Shown: positions 39,312 through 48,805, counted from the stretch's first letter. The stretch: DNA of 64,000 nucleotides from Hymenobacter mellowenesis (GCF_030581005.1 NZ_JAUQSX010000005.1:124001-188000); one strand, 5' to 3'. The notes: generated by a model from the letters alone, not told the origin. Numbers and translations are program-made.

Positions 39312-39779
39312 ATGAAAACCACCTTCTGCTCCGCCCACCTCGCCACCCCAGCCGCAAAAGCTGCTCAGGGCGCCCGCTCATTTGTCATCGGCGCGCTGGC
39401 GCTGCTCGGCGCCGCCTGGGCCCAGCCCGCCCAAGCCCAAACCCTGGCCACTGAGCCCGTGCAGGTGACCCAGCCCGACGCCGAGAGCCTGCGCGTCCGC
39501 ATCAGCAACCCCGCTCAGCAAAAGGCCAGCATGCAGGTTATTCAGCTCAGCACCAACCAAACGCTGCTCAACGAAACCTACCGCACGCCCGCCTACGGCA
39601 CCCTGCTCAAGTTCAACGGGCTGCCTGCGGGCCGCTATGCGGTGCAGTGCCGCGTGGGCGCCAGCCGCTACCGCTACACCGTGGATGTGCAGGCCGCCCA
39701 AGCCGGCCGCACCAGCATTGCCGTGCGCGAAACCACCACGCGCCGCGTGGAAAGCGGCCTAGCTACGGCGGCGCTGTAG
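39312..39779 (+). CDS. Small exported protein of unknown function
   Basis: A 155-residue protein with a signal peptide (FVIGALALLGAAWAQPAQAQ). The mature part (residues 45-135) is a beta-sandwich-like domain: ESLRVRISNPAQQKASMQVIQL, TLLNETYRTPAYGTLLKF, NGLPAGRYAVQCRVGASRYRYTVDV. The 'GLPAGRY.V.v' loop is shared with fibronectin-like or DUF-type secreted Bacteroidota proteins. It may be a small cell-surface or periplasmic protein. ATG 39312 is taken because upstream in-frame codons read through an AT-rich intergenic stretch. Confidence 0.65.
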   Translation: MKTTFCSAHLATPAAKAAQGARSFVIGALALLGAAWAQPAQAQTLATEPVQVTQPDAESLRVRISNPAQQKASMQVIQLSTNQTLLNETYRTPAYGTLLKFNGLPAGRYAVQCRVGASRYRYTVDVQAAQAGRTSIAVRETTTRRVESGLATAAL

Positions 39780-39790
39780 CAGTTTAGGAA

Positions 39791-39903
39791 AAAGCACGTC
39801 ATGCTGAGCGCAGTCGAAGCATCTCTACCGTAATAGTAAATCCTGTTGATTGGATTACTTACGCGGTAGAGATGCTTCGACTGCGCTCAGCATGACGTGC
39901 TTT
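39791..39903. repeat. Family A intergenic palindrome, copy 8
   Basis: Arms AAGCACGTCATGCTGAGCGC and TCGAAGCATCTCTACCG with reverse complement; nearly identical in the arms to copy 3 (18825). Confidence 0.9.
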
Positions 39904-39918
39904 TTTTAAAATGGCTTC

Positions 39919-40911
39919 CTATTTGCCCGCCGTTAGGTCCAACAACTCCGTGGCCGCTGCGAAGGGCGTAACCCTTCCGGCGGCCACGGCTTGCTGGAGG
40001 GCGGGCAGGCGTTGGCGTACGGCGGCATCGGCATAAAAGCGCGTTTCCAGCTCCTGGGCGATGCTTTGATGCAGCCATTGCAGCTGTTGCTGCTGGCGCC
40101 GCCGCTGGAAATAGCCGTTTTGTTGGGTGGCCTGGGCGTAGGCTTCGATGGCCTGCCACACCTCGGCCAGGCCCGTGCCGCTCACGGCCGAGGTGAGCAG
40201 CACCGGCGGCACCTGCCCCGAGGGCGCGGCCGGAAACAGGTGCAGCGCGCTCTGGTAGTCGACTTTGGCGCGGCGGGCGGCCTGCTCGTTGCCGTGGTCG
40301 GCCTTGGTGATGCACAGGGCATCGGCCATTTCCATGATGCCGCGCTTCATGCCCTGCAACTCGTCGCCGGCGCCGGCCAGCAGCAGCAGCAGGAAAAAAT
40401 CGACCATGCCGTGCACGGTGGTTTCGGACTGGCCCACGCCCACGGTTTCCACAAAAATGACGTCGTGGCCGGCCGCTTCGCACAGTAGCACGGCCTCGCG
40501 GGTGGCGCGGGCCACGCCGCCCAGGCTGCTGCCGGCGGGGGAGGGGCGGATGAAAGCCGCTGCGTGCGCCGCCAGCCAGGGCATGCGGGTCTTATCACCC
40601 AAAATGCTGCCGCCGCCGCGCTGGCTGCTGGGGTCGACGGCCAGCACAGCCAGTTTTTTGCCTTGGGTTTCGACCAAAAGTCGGCCCAGGGCCTCAATAA
40701 ACGTGCTTTTGCCCACGCCCGGCACGCCCGTGATGCCCACGCGCAGACTGCGGCCGGTGTGGGGCAGCACGGCCTGCAGCACCTGCTGGGCCAGGGCCTG
40801 GTCGGAGGGCAAGGTGCTTTCGACCAGCGTGATGGCGCGGCCCAGCACCGTGCGGGACCCGGCCTGGATGCCGGCAGCGTATTCGGCGACGGAAAGACGT
40901 TTGGGAGGCAA
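39919..40911 (-). CDS. meaB: MeaB/ArgK-type GTPase, methylmalonyl-CoA mutase chaperone
   Basis: A P-loop GTPase that protects and reactivates the B12-dependent methylmalonyl-CoA mutase. The 330-residue length and the motifs fit: Walker A GVPGVGKST (residues 62-70), LAVDPSSQRGGGSILGDKTRM, the HDVIFVETVGVGQSE block (G3 and switch), and ITKADHGNEQAARRAK. The mutase genes are not in the window. Together with the acyl-CoA carboxylase at 7968 it suggests propionyl-CoA or branched-chain acid breakdown in this genome. Its gene is divergent from that of the DUF5723 protein. Confidence 0.95.
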   Translation of the reverse strand: MPPKRLSVAEYAAGIQAGSRTVLGRAITLVESTLPSDQALAQQVLQAVLPHTGRSLRVGITGVPGVGKSTFIEALGRLLVETQGKKLAVLAVDPSSQRGGGSILGDKTRMPWLAAHAAAFIRPSPAGSSLGGVARATREAVLLCEAAGHDVIFVETVGVGQSETTVHGMVDFFLLLLLAGAGDELQGMKRGIMEMADALCITKADHGNEQAARRAKVDYQSALHLFPAAPSGQVPPVLLTSAVSGTGLAEVWQAIEAYAQATQQNGYFQRRRQQQQLQWLHQSIAQELETRFYADAAVRQRLPALQQAVAAGRVTPFAAATELLDLTAGK

Positions 40912-41107
40912 AATATTGAAAAGGAGGCGTTAGCTTGCGGCTGCAAAGAACGGGCGTTTCGGCAATCAAGGCCGAAGCCCGGCAGTTGTCGACGCTACCC
41001 CGGCGTTGGGCGACTGCGGTTGGGGCCGCTGGCCGCGCGCGGGTTCTTTGCGCACACCCTTCCCCTCCCACCTCCCCATTCGTCCACCTTTTTCACCTGC
41101 CTTCGAT

Positions 41108-42553
41108 ATGAAAGTACCTTTTCACTATGCGCTGCTGGCCCTCGGGCTGGCGCTTCCGGGCTCGGCATGGGCCCAAAACGAGTTGAGCAACTTCTCGGCC
41201 ACCGGCCGCGGCGGCGTCATCAACACCTTCGCCACCGACTACCAGGTTATCGGCATCAACCCCGCCAACCTGGGGCGCGGCACCGATTTCAAGGTAGCCT
41301 TCACCATCGCCGAAACCGGGGCGGGCATCGGCTCGCAGTCGCTCACCAAAAGCATGTTCAAGCACATTCTCTACGACGGCAGCCAAGCCCTGACGCCCGC
41401 CGACCGCACGGCGCTAGTGCAGCAGCTCACCGGCGACAACGTACTGAACCTGAACGTGGACGTGACCACCCTGGGCCTGGCCGTGACCCTGCCCAACGGC
41501 CTGGGCGGCATCGCCTTCAGCAACCGCCAGCGCGTGGCCGGCCACTTGGCCCTGAACAAAAACGCCGCCGATGTTATCGTGAACGGCAAGTCGGCGGCCA
41601 GCCTGCAGCCCTACTACGCCTACGCCTCGGGCACGGGCACCGTCACGCCCACAGGCCAGACCATTGGGGTGGCGGCTTTCCTGGACGGCACGGCCATTCA
41701 GGCGGCCTGGACCAGCGAATTCAACCTGGCCTACGGCGTGCAGGTGCTCGACAACACCGGGTTCAAGCTATCGGCTGGGTTGGGCTACCGCTACATTCAG
41801 GGCATCGGCATTGCCGACGTGCGCACGACCGGCGGCACGCTCTACGCCTACAACGCGCTGTCGCCGCTCTTCAAGGTCAACTACGGCACTTTAGCTAATC
41901 CCAATGCTACGAATTTCAATTATGAAAATGGCGGCGGGCTGAGCCCCGTGGGGCACGGCAATGGGTTTGATTTCGGGCTGGCGGCCGAAATTGGCAAAAT
42001 CGTGCGCGTCGGCGCCTCGGTGGCTGACCTGGGCTCGATGACCTGGACGGGCAACGTGCTGCAGGCGCAGGACCAGAAATTGCAGCAGGTGAACAGCTCC
42101 GGCCTGAGCACCTACGACGTCATCAACGAAATCAGCAAGCAGTTCAGCAACACCGAGTCGACGCTCTTCACCTACGAAGCGTCCAAGGAGCGCAAGGCTT
42201 CGCTGCCAGCCAAGCTGCGCCTGGGCGGCGGCGTCCGCATCAGCCAGTTCTTCGAAGCCGGCCTCGACGTGACCCTGCCCCTCAACAAGGTGGCCGGCAA
42301 CCTCACTGCGCCCTTCGTGGGCGTGGGCGTCGACTACAAGCCCCTGCACTGGCTTAAGCTGAGCAGCGGCTTCACCGAGGGCGCCGGCTACGGCAAGAGC
42401 CTGCCGCTGGGCCTCACCTTCGTGACGCCCATCTGGGAAGCCGGCATCAGCACCCGCGACGTGGTGGGTTTGCTGAGCGAGGAATCGCCGTATTCGTCGG
42501 TGGCCTTTGGCGTGCTGCGGTTTAAGATTGGCGGGGAGTCGACGACGAATTAA
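41108..42553 (+). CDS. DUF5723 outer-membrane protein
   Basis: A 481-residue exported protein: signal peptide (YALLALGLALPGSAWAQN), then a run of beta strands and Gly/Asn-rich turns (INPANLGRGTDFKVAFTIAETG, NLAYGVQVLDNTGFKLSAGLGYRY, FDFGLAAEIGKIVRVGASVADL, LRLGGGVRISQFFEAGLDVTLPL). The 'INPA.L' block near the N terminus and barrel strands match the DUF5723 family, distant relatives of FadL/PorV-like barrels. Function unknown. ATG 41108 precedes the signal peptide. Confidence 0.85.
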   Translation: MKVPFHYALLALGLALPGSAWAQNELSNFSATGRGGVINTFATDYQVIGINPANLGRGTDFKVAFTIAETGAGIGSQSLTKSMFKHILYDGSQALTPADRTALVQQLTGDNVLNLNVDVTTLGLAVTLPNGLGGIAFSNRQRVAGHLALNKNAADVIVNGKSAASLQPYYAYASGTGTVTPTGQTIGVAAFLDGTAIQAAWTSEFNLAYGVQVLDNTGFKLSAGLGYRYIQGIGIADVRTTGGTLYAYNALSPLFKVNYGTLANPNATNFNYENGGGLSPVGHGNGFDFGLAAEIGKIVRVGASVADLGSMTWTGNVLQAQDQKLQQVNSSGLSTYDVINEISKQFSNTESTLFTYEASKERKASLPAKLRLGGGVRISQFFEAGLDVTLPLNKVAGNLTAPFVGVGVDYKPLHWLKLSSGFTEGAGYGKSLPLGLTFVTPIWEAGISTRDVVGLLSEESPYSSVAFGVLRFKIGGESTTN

Positions 42554-42565
42554 GAGTTAAAAACA

Positions 42566-42669
42566 AAAACGCCTGTCATCCTGAGCGGAGCGAAGGACCT
42601 TATCACGTCAGAACAAGCTGTTTTAACGTGATAAGGTCCTTCGCTCCGCTCAGGATGACAGGCGTTTTT
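42566..42669. repeat. Family A-like palindrome, copy 9 (divergent subtype)
   Basis: Arms AAAAACGCCTGTCATCCTGA and GCGAAGGACCTTATCACG with reverse complement. The CATCCTGAGCGGAGCGAAGG core is related to, but distinct from, the CATGCTGAGCGCAG core of the other copies. Confidence 0.85.
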
Positions 42670-42685
42670 ATTGCCCAAACCAACC

Positions 42686-43774
42686 CTACGGCACCACCAC
42701 AAACGCGGGCAACCCCAGCTTGCTGCGGCGGCCGCCCAGCTTCAGGCCCTCGTCTACGTACTTGCAGTCCTTGCCCAGGGCGTTGGGGTTTTCGATGACG
42801 CCGAGGTTGGGGTTGTCTTCGCGGGCCACGTAGATGCGGCCGTCGGGCCCGAGCTGCAGGGCGCCGATTTTGCGGTTGGCCGACTTGCCCACCATGACTT
42901 TGTCCTTGGTTTTGAGGTCGAACTGCCAGATTTGGGTTTCGCCGCCGCCCACGCCGTTGCAGGTGCCATACACCTTGGAGCCGTCGGGCGAAAATTCCAC
43001 GCCGTAGGCCTCGGCAAAGGGCCCGAAGCTACGCGGGTTGCTCACCTTGCCGGTGGCGCGGTCAAAATCGTAGATTTCAAACTTGTTGGTTTCGCGCCAG
43101 AGGGCGGCGGCGAGGTGCTTGCCGTCGGGCGAAAACTTGAGGGCGCCGATGGCGTTGCGGCCGGGGCCGGCGTTCATGCTGCCCACGTTGCTCATCAGCG
43201 GCTTGCCGGCCACGCCCTCGGCCGTCACGAGGTAGCTCACGAAGGCGTTGGAGTTCCAGCGGTGGGCCACCACCCAGGTGTCGCGGCCGTTCTGGTGGCG
43301 CACGGCGGCCAGCTTTTCGGCCACGGGCTGGATGAGGAGCAGGTTCACGCGGGGTAAGTCGCCGAAGCCGTCGTCGCGGGTCATGTCCACTATCGAGTAG
43401 CGCAGGCCGTTGGGCGTGCCCTGCGGTGCCACCGTGAAGATGTAGAAGATGTTGCCCGAGCCGGGGTCGGGCACGATGAGGGCCGACTGGGTGCTGCTGC
43501 CGCTGCCCATCAGCTGGCGGCCGTTGGGCATGGGCTGATGCTTGCGGTTCCACACGGTTTCGCCGTTGGTGTAGAACAGCAATTCGCCCTTGGCGGTGGT
43601 GGCCACGGCGCAGCCTTCGTAGGTGCTCATCTTGCCGTCGTTCAGCGGCTTGGGCGTGCCATCGGCGAAGGTCAGGCCGGCCTGCTGGCCGAAGTACCAC
43701 AGGTCGGTGGGCCGCTGGGCCTGGGCGGTGAGGGTGAAAAACAACGAGGAAAGCGCAAGCAAAAGGCGTTTCAT
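42686..43774 (-). CDS. Exported beta-propeller protein
   Basis: A 362-residue protein: signal peptide (RLLLALSSLFFTLTAQAQR), then DLWYFGQQAGLTFADGTPKPL, STYEGCAVATTAKGELLFYTNGETVWNRKHQPMPNG and later WD40-like blades (ALKFSPDGKHLAA, GVEFSPDGSKVYGT, QLGPDGRIYVAREDN). These blocks are the N-terminal propeller of large Bacteroidota surface proteins that end in PKD and T9SS domains; here it stops after the propeller, so it is a short relative. The function is unknown. Start chosen at the second ATG (MKRLLLA). Confidence 0.75.
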   Translation of the reverse strand: MKRLLLALSSLFFTLTAQAQRPTDLWYFGQQAGLTFADGTPKPLNDGKMSTYEGCAVATTAKGELLFYTNGETVWNRKHQPMPNGRQLMGSGSSTQSALIVPDPGSGNIFYIFTVAPQGTPNGLRYSIVDMTRDDGFGDLPRVNLLLIQPVAEKLAAVRHQNGRDTWVVAHRWNSNAFVSYLVTAEGVAGKPLMSNVGSMNAGPGRNAIGALKFSPDGKHLAAALWRETNKFEIYDFDRATGKVSNPRSFGPFAEAYGVEFSPDGSKVYGTCNGVGGGETQIWQFDLKTKDKVMVGKSANRKIGALQLGPDGRIYVAREDNPNLGVIENPNALGKDCKYVDEGLKLGGRRSKLGLPAFVVVP

Positions 43775-43835
43775 GGGCACGGGGAATCAGGTTGGTTTCG
43801 CGGCTAAACGAAAAAACCGTGCCTAATGGTGCCTT

Positions 43836-43908
43836 GTATCGTGGACTCTGCGAGTCCGCGCTTAGGCGAACGTTCTGGCGATGCGCGGACTCGCAGAGTC
43901 CACGCTAC
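43836..43908. repeat. Family B intergenic palindrome, copy 3
   Basis: GTATCGTGGACTCTGCGAGT and the reverse-complementary right arm with a 20-bp centre. It is the shortest and cleanest copy (73 bp). Confidence 0.9.
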
Positions 43909-43915
43909 AATCAGC

Positions 43916-44695
43916 TTACCGCGCCACCAACAGCGCTTCCGTCCGCATCACGTCATGATGCTGCTCAAAATACACGAAGCCCGGCATCAAACCCCGCCAG
44001 AAGGCTTGGTGTGGGCTGTTGCGGCGCTTGGCCAGCTCGGTTTCGGTGATGGGAAAGGGGAAGAGGTGCACCGGAATGACAGCCTGCCCGGCCGCCCGCG
44101 CCGCCACGGCCAGCAGGTACACTTCCTCGATGCCCGCATCGGTGATGGGCAGGCAGCCGATGGAGGCCTCGCCGCCGTGGATGAAGATGTCGCCGCCGGG
44201 GTGGGGCTCGCCCAGGGCGCGGTCGGCGGCGTTGGGGTAGTTCAGGCCCAGCGAAAGGTGGTAGTTGCTTTTGGGGTTGAAGCGGTCGATTTCGTAGAAG
44301 CCTTCGGGCACCTGGTAGTCGCCGCTCCGGCGCTTGGGCCCCAGCGTGCCCGACGTGGCCGACAGCGGGTAGGTTTTGAGCAGCTGAAATGCGCCGCCGC
44401 CCTGGTTGCGGGCCCATAGCTCCAGCTCGGCGCGGCTTTTTATCATCCGGATAAAAACTTCCAGCTTTTTCGGGTCGAGGGCGTGTGCGTGCAGCCGCGT
44501 GGCCAGCTCCGCCCCAATGCCCGCCTGCGCCGCCCGCACCCGCGGAAACCGCAGCTGCTCCTGCCAGAAGGCGGCCGGGCTTTTTCCGGTCAGGCTATCG
44601 GCCGCAGCCTTGCCGCCGGGCGAGGCACAGCCCTGAGCCAATAGTTGAAACCCAACCAATAGCAACAACCCGCAGCACGACAAACGACGCAGCAT
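43916..44695 (-). CDS. L,D-transpeptidase-like YafK-family lipoprotein
   Basis: A 259-residue lipoprotein: LLAQGC gives lipidated Cys23. The catalytic domain (residues 75-200) follows the YafK/L,D-transpeptidase pattern: EVFIRMIKSRAELELWA, GPKRRSGDYQVPEGFYEI, and the active-site block FIHGGEASIGCLPITD, with H173 and nucleophile C181. In E. coli, YafK (DpaA) was shown to release Braun lipoprotein from peptidoglycan, so a hydrolytic envelope role is possible. It stands alone, with a family B repeat after the stop. Confidence 0.88.
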   Translation of the reverse strand: MLRRLSCCGLLLLVGFQLLAQGCASPGGKAAADSLTGKSPAAFWQEQLRFPRVRAAQAGIGAELATRLHAHALDPKKLEVFIRMIKSRAELELWARNQGGGAFQLLKTYPLSATSGTLGPKRRSGDYQVPEGFYEIDRFNPKSNYHLSLGLNYPNAADRALGEPHPGGDIFIHGGEASIGCLPITDAGIEEVYLLAVAARAAGQAVIPVHLFPFPITETELAKRRNSPHQAFWRGLMPGFVYFEQHHDVMRTEALLVAR

Positions 44696-44878
44696 AAAAC
44701 CCGAACGGTGAAAGTGGAGAATGCGCTTACAACGACATTCGACTGTTTCTATTTTGTGGGTTAGCGGGAATTCGCACTTTTTAAAAGGCCTGTGTTCCGA
44801 CGCTTGAGCAGCCGCGTGTGAGGAAACGGCCGGCCATCGTGCCTATTTTGCGCGTCGTTCACCGCCACCACGCACAAA

Positions 44879-47878
44879 ATGGGTTTTCGGAGCTTTGGGC
44901 TGCTTATTCTGGGAGTTTTGCTTGCCGGACTACCGGCCCGGCTGCGGGCGCAGGGCTGGCAGCGCGACCCCGTGCTGAGCCAGGTGCTGGTGAAGCAGCT
45001 GGTGCGCGACGCCGCCGGCCTGATGTGGGTGGGCACCGACGAAGGCCTGCTGCGCTACGACGGCTACGAACTGGTGCCCCTGCGCCGGCTGCTGCGCGCC
45101 GGCACCCCCGACACCCTGCCGCCCGGCCCCGTGCAGGGCCTGGTAGCCGACGCCACGGGTGTGCTGTGGGTGGGCGGCCCGGCCGGGCTATTTCGCTACG
45201 TGCCCGCCACCGCACAACTGGCCCGCGTGGCGCTGCCGGGTGTGCCCGCCGGCCGCGCCGAAGTGTACGAGCTGTGGCAGCACCCGCGCACCCGCCGGCT
45301 GTGGGTGAGCTACGCGGCCGGCCGCCTGGCCTGCCTGGGGCCCGATGGCCGGCCCGACCCGGCCGTGCCCACCTGGCGCCTGCCGCGCCCCGTGCGCTGG
45401 CTGGCCCCCGAGGCCCGGGGCGCGGGCAGCTGGGTGCTAACGGACGGGGCGCGCCTCTTTCACCTCGCCAATGGCCGGGCTACCGAAACCCCCGGCTGGC
45501 CCGGCCGCGTGCTGCTGCCCGTGCCCGACACGCAGCCGCAGCAGTTTGTAAGCACCCACGCCCTGTACGAGCAGGTGGCGCCCGGTGCCCCGCTACGCGA
45601 GCGCCGCCGCTGGCAGACGGCCGGCGGCGAGGATGGATTCCAGCCGCTGCAGCTGCCCGACCGCACCTGGGAAATCGTGAACCGGGGCCAGTTGATTACC
45701 CTGCACTGGCCGGCCGGGCCGGGGCTGCCCGAGGTCAGCCTCGGCCCTGCCCCCCGCGACGGCAGCTCCAACACGCCGCTCAAATACACCGTGCAGGGCA
45801 CCCCCGACGGCCTGCGCTGGACGTACTCGCGCGGCCGGCGCGGCTGCTACAAGCTGCGGCCCCTGCCCCCCTTCATCACCCCGCTGGCCGGCCCGGGGGG
45901 CGAAACCTACAGCACGCGCGGCCTGACCCGCCTGCCCGACGGCCGTTTGCTGGTGGGCGGATACGGCCCGGCATTGGTGCAGGCCGCTGGCCGCCACACA
46001 GCCCCGCTGCAGCCCTTGCGGCTGGGCCAGAACCGGTTGCCTCGCATTCTGTACGGCCTCCTCACCGTGGGGAAACGCGTATTTTATGCCGAAGAAAACC
46101 ACGGCTTTGGCGAGCTGAGCCCGCGCACGGGCGAGCTGCTTGCTTATAGCTTCAGGCCGGGCAGCCCACCCAACGCCGTGGCCCAAACGCTGCTGCACGA
46201 CGCGCAGGGCCGGGTGTGGGGCGGGGCCAAGCCGGGCCTGTTTTTGCTCGATACCGCCCGGCACCTCGCCCAGCCCTACGCCACGAGCGCGGCGGCGGCC
46301 ATGCTGATGCGTCTCGATATTCGCGGCCTGACCCAGGACCCGCGCGGCCAGTTGTGGCTGGCCACCAACAAAGGGCTGTACTGCCTGCGGCCCGGGAGCG
46401 GGCAGCTGGTGCCCTACGGCCCGGCGCAGGCTGGCCGGCAGCATCTGCCCACGGCCGATGTGCTGTGCGCCCACGCCACGCCGACGGGCCAGGTGTGGCT
46501 GGGCACCCGCGACCAGGGCCTGCTGCTGCTCGACCCCGGCCGGGGCATTGTGCAGCGCTACACGGTGGGCACCGGTTTGCTGAGCGCCACGGTGGTGTCG
46601 GTGTTGCCGGGCCGGGCCGATGAGGTATGGGCCGGCACCTACGCCGGCCTGGTGCGCGTGCAGCCCGCCCGCCGCCGCGCCAGCGTGTATGGCGAAGCCG
46701 ACGGCCTGCGCAACGCCGAGCTGAACCGCCAGGCCGCCTGGCGCGACGCCGACGGCACCCTCTACTTCGGCGGCGTGGGCGGCCTGCACCGGGTAGTGCC
46801 CGCCCGCGCCCCGGCCGACGTGCCCGCGCCCCGGCTGCTGCTCACCGGCACCACCCACTACCAGAATGCCGGCCCCCGGGGGCGTACCAGCTACGCGCCG
46901 GCGGCTCCGGCCAGCGCCCCGTTGCGCCTGCCGCCCGATACCCAGTTTGCCGCCTGGCACCTGGCCCTGAGCGACTACCTCACGCCGGAAGGTGCCCGGT
47001 TCCAGTACTGGCTGCTGGATAAGAACGGCCGGGTGCAGTGGCACGCCTTCACCCCGCGCACCCTGCTGCTGCCCGTGCCGCAGCCGGGGCGCTACACCCT
47101 CCTGGTGCGGGGCGAAACGGCCAAAGGGCTATTCGCGGCCAATGCGTTGCGCCTGCCGCTGGAGGTGCAGGCCCTGTGGTGGCAGCGCCCGGTGGTATGG
47201 GTGCTGGCCTTTGGCCTGGCGGCCGCTTCGGCCTACTGGCTGCACCGCCGCCGCCTGGCCCGCGCCCTGCGCGAAGCCCGGCTGCGCACCAGCATCGCCG
47301 CCGATTTGCACGACGAGGTGGGCACGCTGCTTACCCGCGTGAGTGTGCAGGCCGAGCTGCTGCGGGGCCTGCCGGCCGACCTGCAGGACGCCGCCCTCGA
47401 CCGCCTGCTGCGCAACAGCCGCGCCGCCGCCAGCACCATGCGCGACGTGGTGTGGGGCATCGATGCCCGCGCCGATTCGGCCGGCTCGCTCTTCGACCGC
47501 ATGCGCGAGTACCTCGACCAGACGGCCGCCGCCGCCGGCTGGCAAACCGAGCTCAGCACCACCGACTGGCCCGATACGACGCCGCTGCCACCGGCCGTGC
47601 GCCAGTCGGTGTACCGCATTTTCAAGGAAGCCGTGACCAATGCCGTGCGCCACGCCCAGGGCGCCACCCTGCTGCGCGTGCAGATGAGCCGCCGGGCCAA
47701 CCAGCTGGTGCTCAGTATTACCGATGACGGCGGGCCGCAGCCGGCCCGGCTTACCCGCACGGGCATGGGCCTGCTCAACATGGCACAGCGGGCGGCCGGG
47801 CTGGGCGGCCATCTGCGGGCGGAGGCGCGGGCCGGGGGCGGCTTTGAAGTGCGGCTGGAAGTGCCGTTGCCGGCATAG
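44879..47878 (+). CDS. Two-component sensor histidine kinase with two-propeller periplasmic region
   Basis: A 999-residue membrane sensor: signal/anchor (residues 1-24), a periplasmic region of about 700 residues with Reg_prop-type repeats (LMWVGTDEGLLRYDGYEL, GVLWVGGPAGLFRY, GQLWLATNKGLYCL, EVWAGTYAGLVRV), a Y_Y_Y-like domain and a membrane helix (about residues 764-785). The cytoplasmic kinase has H811 in ADLHDEVGTLLTR (HisKA_3), N-box FKEAVTNAVRHA and G-box GMGLLNMAQRA. It is of the hybrid-like sensor type without receiver. The gene for a NarL-type regulator (48046-48702) lies just downstream on the other strand and is the probable partner. Confidence 0.92.
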   Translation: MGFRSFGLLILGVLLAGLPARLRAQGWQRDPVLSQVLVKQLVRDAAGLMWVGTDEGLLRYDGYELVPLRRLLRAGTPDTLPPGPVQGLVADATGVLWVGGPAGLFRYVPATAQLARVALPGVPAGRAEVYELWQHPRTRRLWVSYAAGRLACLGPDGRPDPAVPTWRLPRPVRWLAPEARGAGSWVLTDGARLFHLANGRATETPGWPGRVLLPVPDTQPQQFVSTHALYEQVAPGAPLRERRRWQTAGGEDGFQPLQLPDRTWEIVNRGQLITLHWPAGPGLPEVSLGPAPRDGSSNTPLKYTVQGTPDGLRWTYSRGRRGCYKLRPLPPFITPLAGPGGETYSTRGLTRLPDGRLLVGGYGPALVQAAGRHTAPLQPLRLGQNRLPRILYGLLTVGKRVFYAEENHGFGELSPRTGELLAYSFRPGSPPNAVAQTLLHDAQGRVWGGAKPGLFLLDTARHLAQPYATSAAAAMLMRLDIRGLTQDPRGQLWLATNKGLYCLRPGSGQLVPYGPAQAGRQHLPTADVLCAHATPTGQVWLGTRDQGLLLLDPGRGIVQRYTVGTGLLSATVVSVLPGRADEVWAGTYAGLVRVQPARRRASVYGEADGLRNAELNRQAAWRDADGTLYFGGVGGLHRVVPARAPADVPAPRLLLTGTTHYQNAGPRGRTSYAPAAPASAPLRLPPDTQFAAWHLALSDYLTPEGARFQYWLLDKNGRVQWHAFTPRTLLLPVPQPGRYTLLVRGETAKGLFAANALRLPLEVQALWWQRPVVWVLAFGLAAASAYWLHRRRLARALREARLRTSIAADLHDEVGTLLTRVSVQAELLRGLPADLQDAALDRLLRNSRAAASTMRDVVWGIDARADSAGSLFDRMREYLDQTAAAAGWQTELSTTDWPDTTPLPPAVRQSVYRIFKEAVTNAVRHAQGATLLRVQMSRRANQLVLSITDDGGPQPARLTRTGMGLLNMAQRAAGLGGHLRAEARAGGGFEVRLEVPLPA

Positions 47879-47911
47879 GTGGCTGGATGAATTGGAAGGA
47901 ATAATCCAGCG

Positions 47912-48011
47912 CGTCATGCTGAGCGCAGTCGAAGCATCTCTACCGCAATAGTAAACCTAATCGATTGGATTAGTTACCCGGCAGAGATGCTTCGACTGCG
48001 CTCAGCATGAC
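47912..48011. repeat. Family A intergenic palindrome, copy 10
   Basis: Arms GCGTCATGCTGAGCGCAGTC and the reverse-complementary far end, with GAAGCATCTCTACCG inner arm. It separates the convergent kinase and regulator genes. Confidence 0.9.
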
Positions 48012-48045
48012 CGTTCTAATGATTTATCCGCTTATCCGTGCCAAA

Positions 48046-48702
48046 CTACAGCTGCCCCTTGGCGTGGCGGCTCAACAGCTCGGCGCGGCTGCTGACCTGC
48101 AGCTTGCGGTAGATGTTTTTGACGTGGGTGCGCACCGTATCGGGCGAGAGGCCGAGGCGGGTGGCTACCTGCTTGTCGCCGAGGCCGTCGACCATGCCTT
48201 CGAGCACCTGCTGCTCGCGCTCTGAGAGCAAGCCGGCCTGGGCGGTGGGGGTGGGCTTGAAGTGGGCCAGCACCTGCCGGGCCACGGCGCGGCTCATGGG
48301 CGCGCCGCCGCGGGCCACTTCCAGCACGGCGGCTTTGAGGTCGGCCAGGGGCTGGTTTTTGAGCACGTAGCCCGAGGCACCCCGGCACAGAGCCTGGTAG
48401 ATGCGGTCGGGGTCGTCGAAGACGGTGTGCATCACTACCTCCGTGTCGGGCAGCAGCTGTTTGAGGCGGGGCAACGCGTCGAGGCCGCTGCGGCCGGGCA
48501 GGCCCACGTCGAGCAGCACCACCTGCGGGGCTTGCAGCAGGTCGGGCAGCTGGTCGAAAAACGACTCGGCCGAGCCGGCCAGTAGCACGCAGCTTAGCTC
48601 GGGCTGGCGGCAGAGGTAGTCCGAATACAGCTGGCGCAGCTCAGGGTCGTCTTCGACCAAGGCCAGACGCAGGGGAGCAGTGGTGGAAAAAGGGGCAGAC
48701 AT
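48046..48702 (-). CDS. NarL/LuxR-family response regulator
   Basis: A 218-residue regulator with an N-terminal receiver (acidic E17-D18-D19 in LVEDD, phosphoacceptor D65 in VVLLDVGLPG, Lys in GYVLKNQ). A C-terminal LuxR helix-turn-helix (residues 155-210) follows: LLSEREQQVLEGMVDGLGDKQVATRLGLSPDTVRTHVKNIYRKL. It is convergent with the HisKA_3 kinase gene at 44879, and HisKA_3 kinases pair with NarL-type regulators. A GACCTTTG box lies only four bases before the ATG, so the mRNA is probably leaderless. Confidence 0.93.
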   Translation of the reverse strand: MSAPFSTTAPLRLALVEDDPELRQLYSDYLCRQPELSCVLLAGSAESFFDQLPDLLQAPQVVLLDVGLPGRSGLDALPRLKQLLPDTEVVMHTVFDDPDRIYQALCRGASGYVLKNQPLADLKAAVLEVARGGAPMSRAVARQVLAHFKPTPTAQAGLLSEREQQVLEGMVDGLGDKQVATRLGLSPDTVRTHVKNIYRKLQVSSRAELLSRHAKGQL

Positions 48703-48706
48703 AGGG

Positions 48707-48714
48707 CAAAGGTC
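48707..48714 (-). promoter_or_regulatory. Promoter box GACCTTTG of the response regulator
   Basis: The minus-strand sequence CCGGACCTTTGCCCT lies just before the ATG at 48702, one base away from the TAnnTTTG consensus. The same CCGGACCTTTGCC string occurs on the plus strand at 48796-48808. Confidence 0.5.
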
Positions 48715-48797
48715 CGGGCTTACAAGCTCCGAAAAAAACGCTCTGCCTACCGCATTTGAGTGATGCCGGCGGCTTGCCTGCCCGGCGGCCCGGCCCG

Positions 48798-48805
48798 GAC
48801 CTTTG
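48798..48805 (+). promoter_or_regulatory. Promoter box GACCTTTG of the glycine-rich protein gene
   Basis: A mirror copy of the box at 48707-48714, in the context CCCGGACCTTTGCC. It would give a leader of about 47 nt before ATG 48857. Confidence 0.5.

Noticed and set aside
45593..47044. A 483-codon open frame on the minus strand
   Set aside because: It lies inside the sensor kinase gene and has the Gly/Ala/Gln/His-rich composition of a shadow frame.
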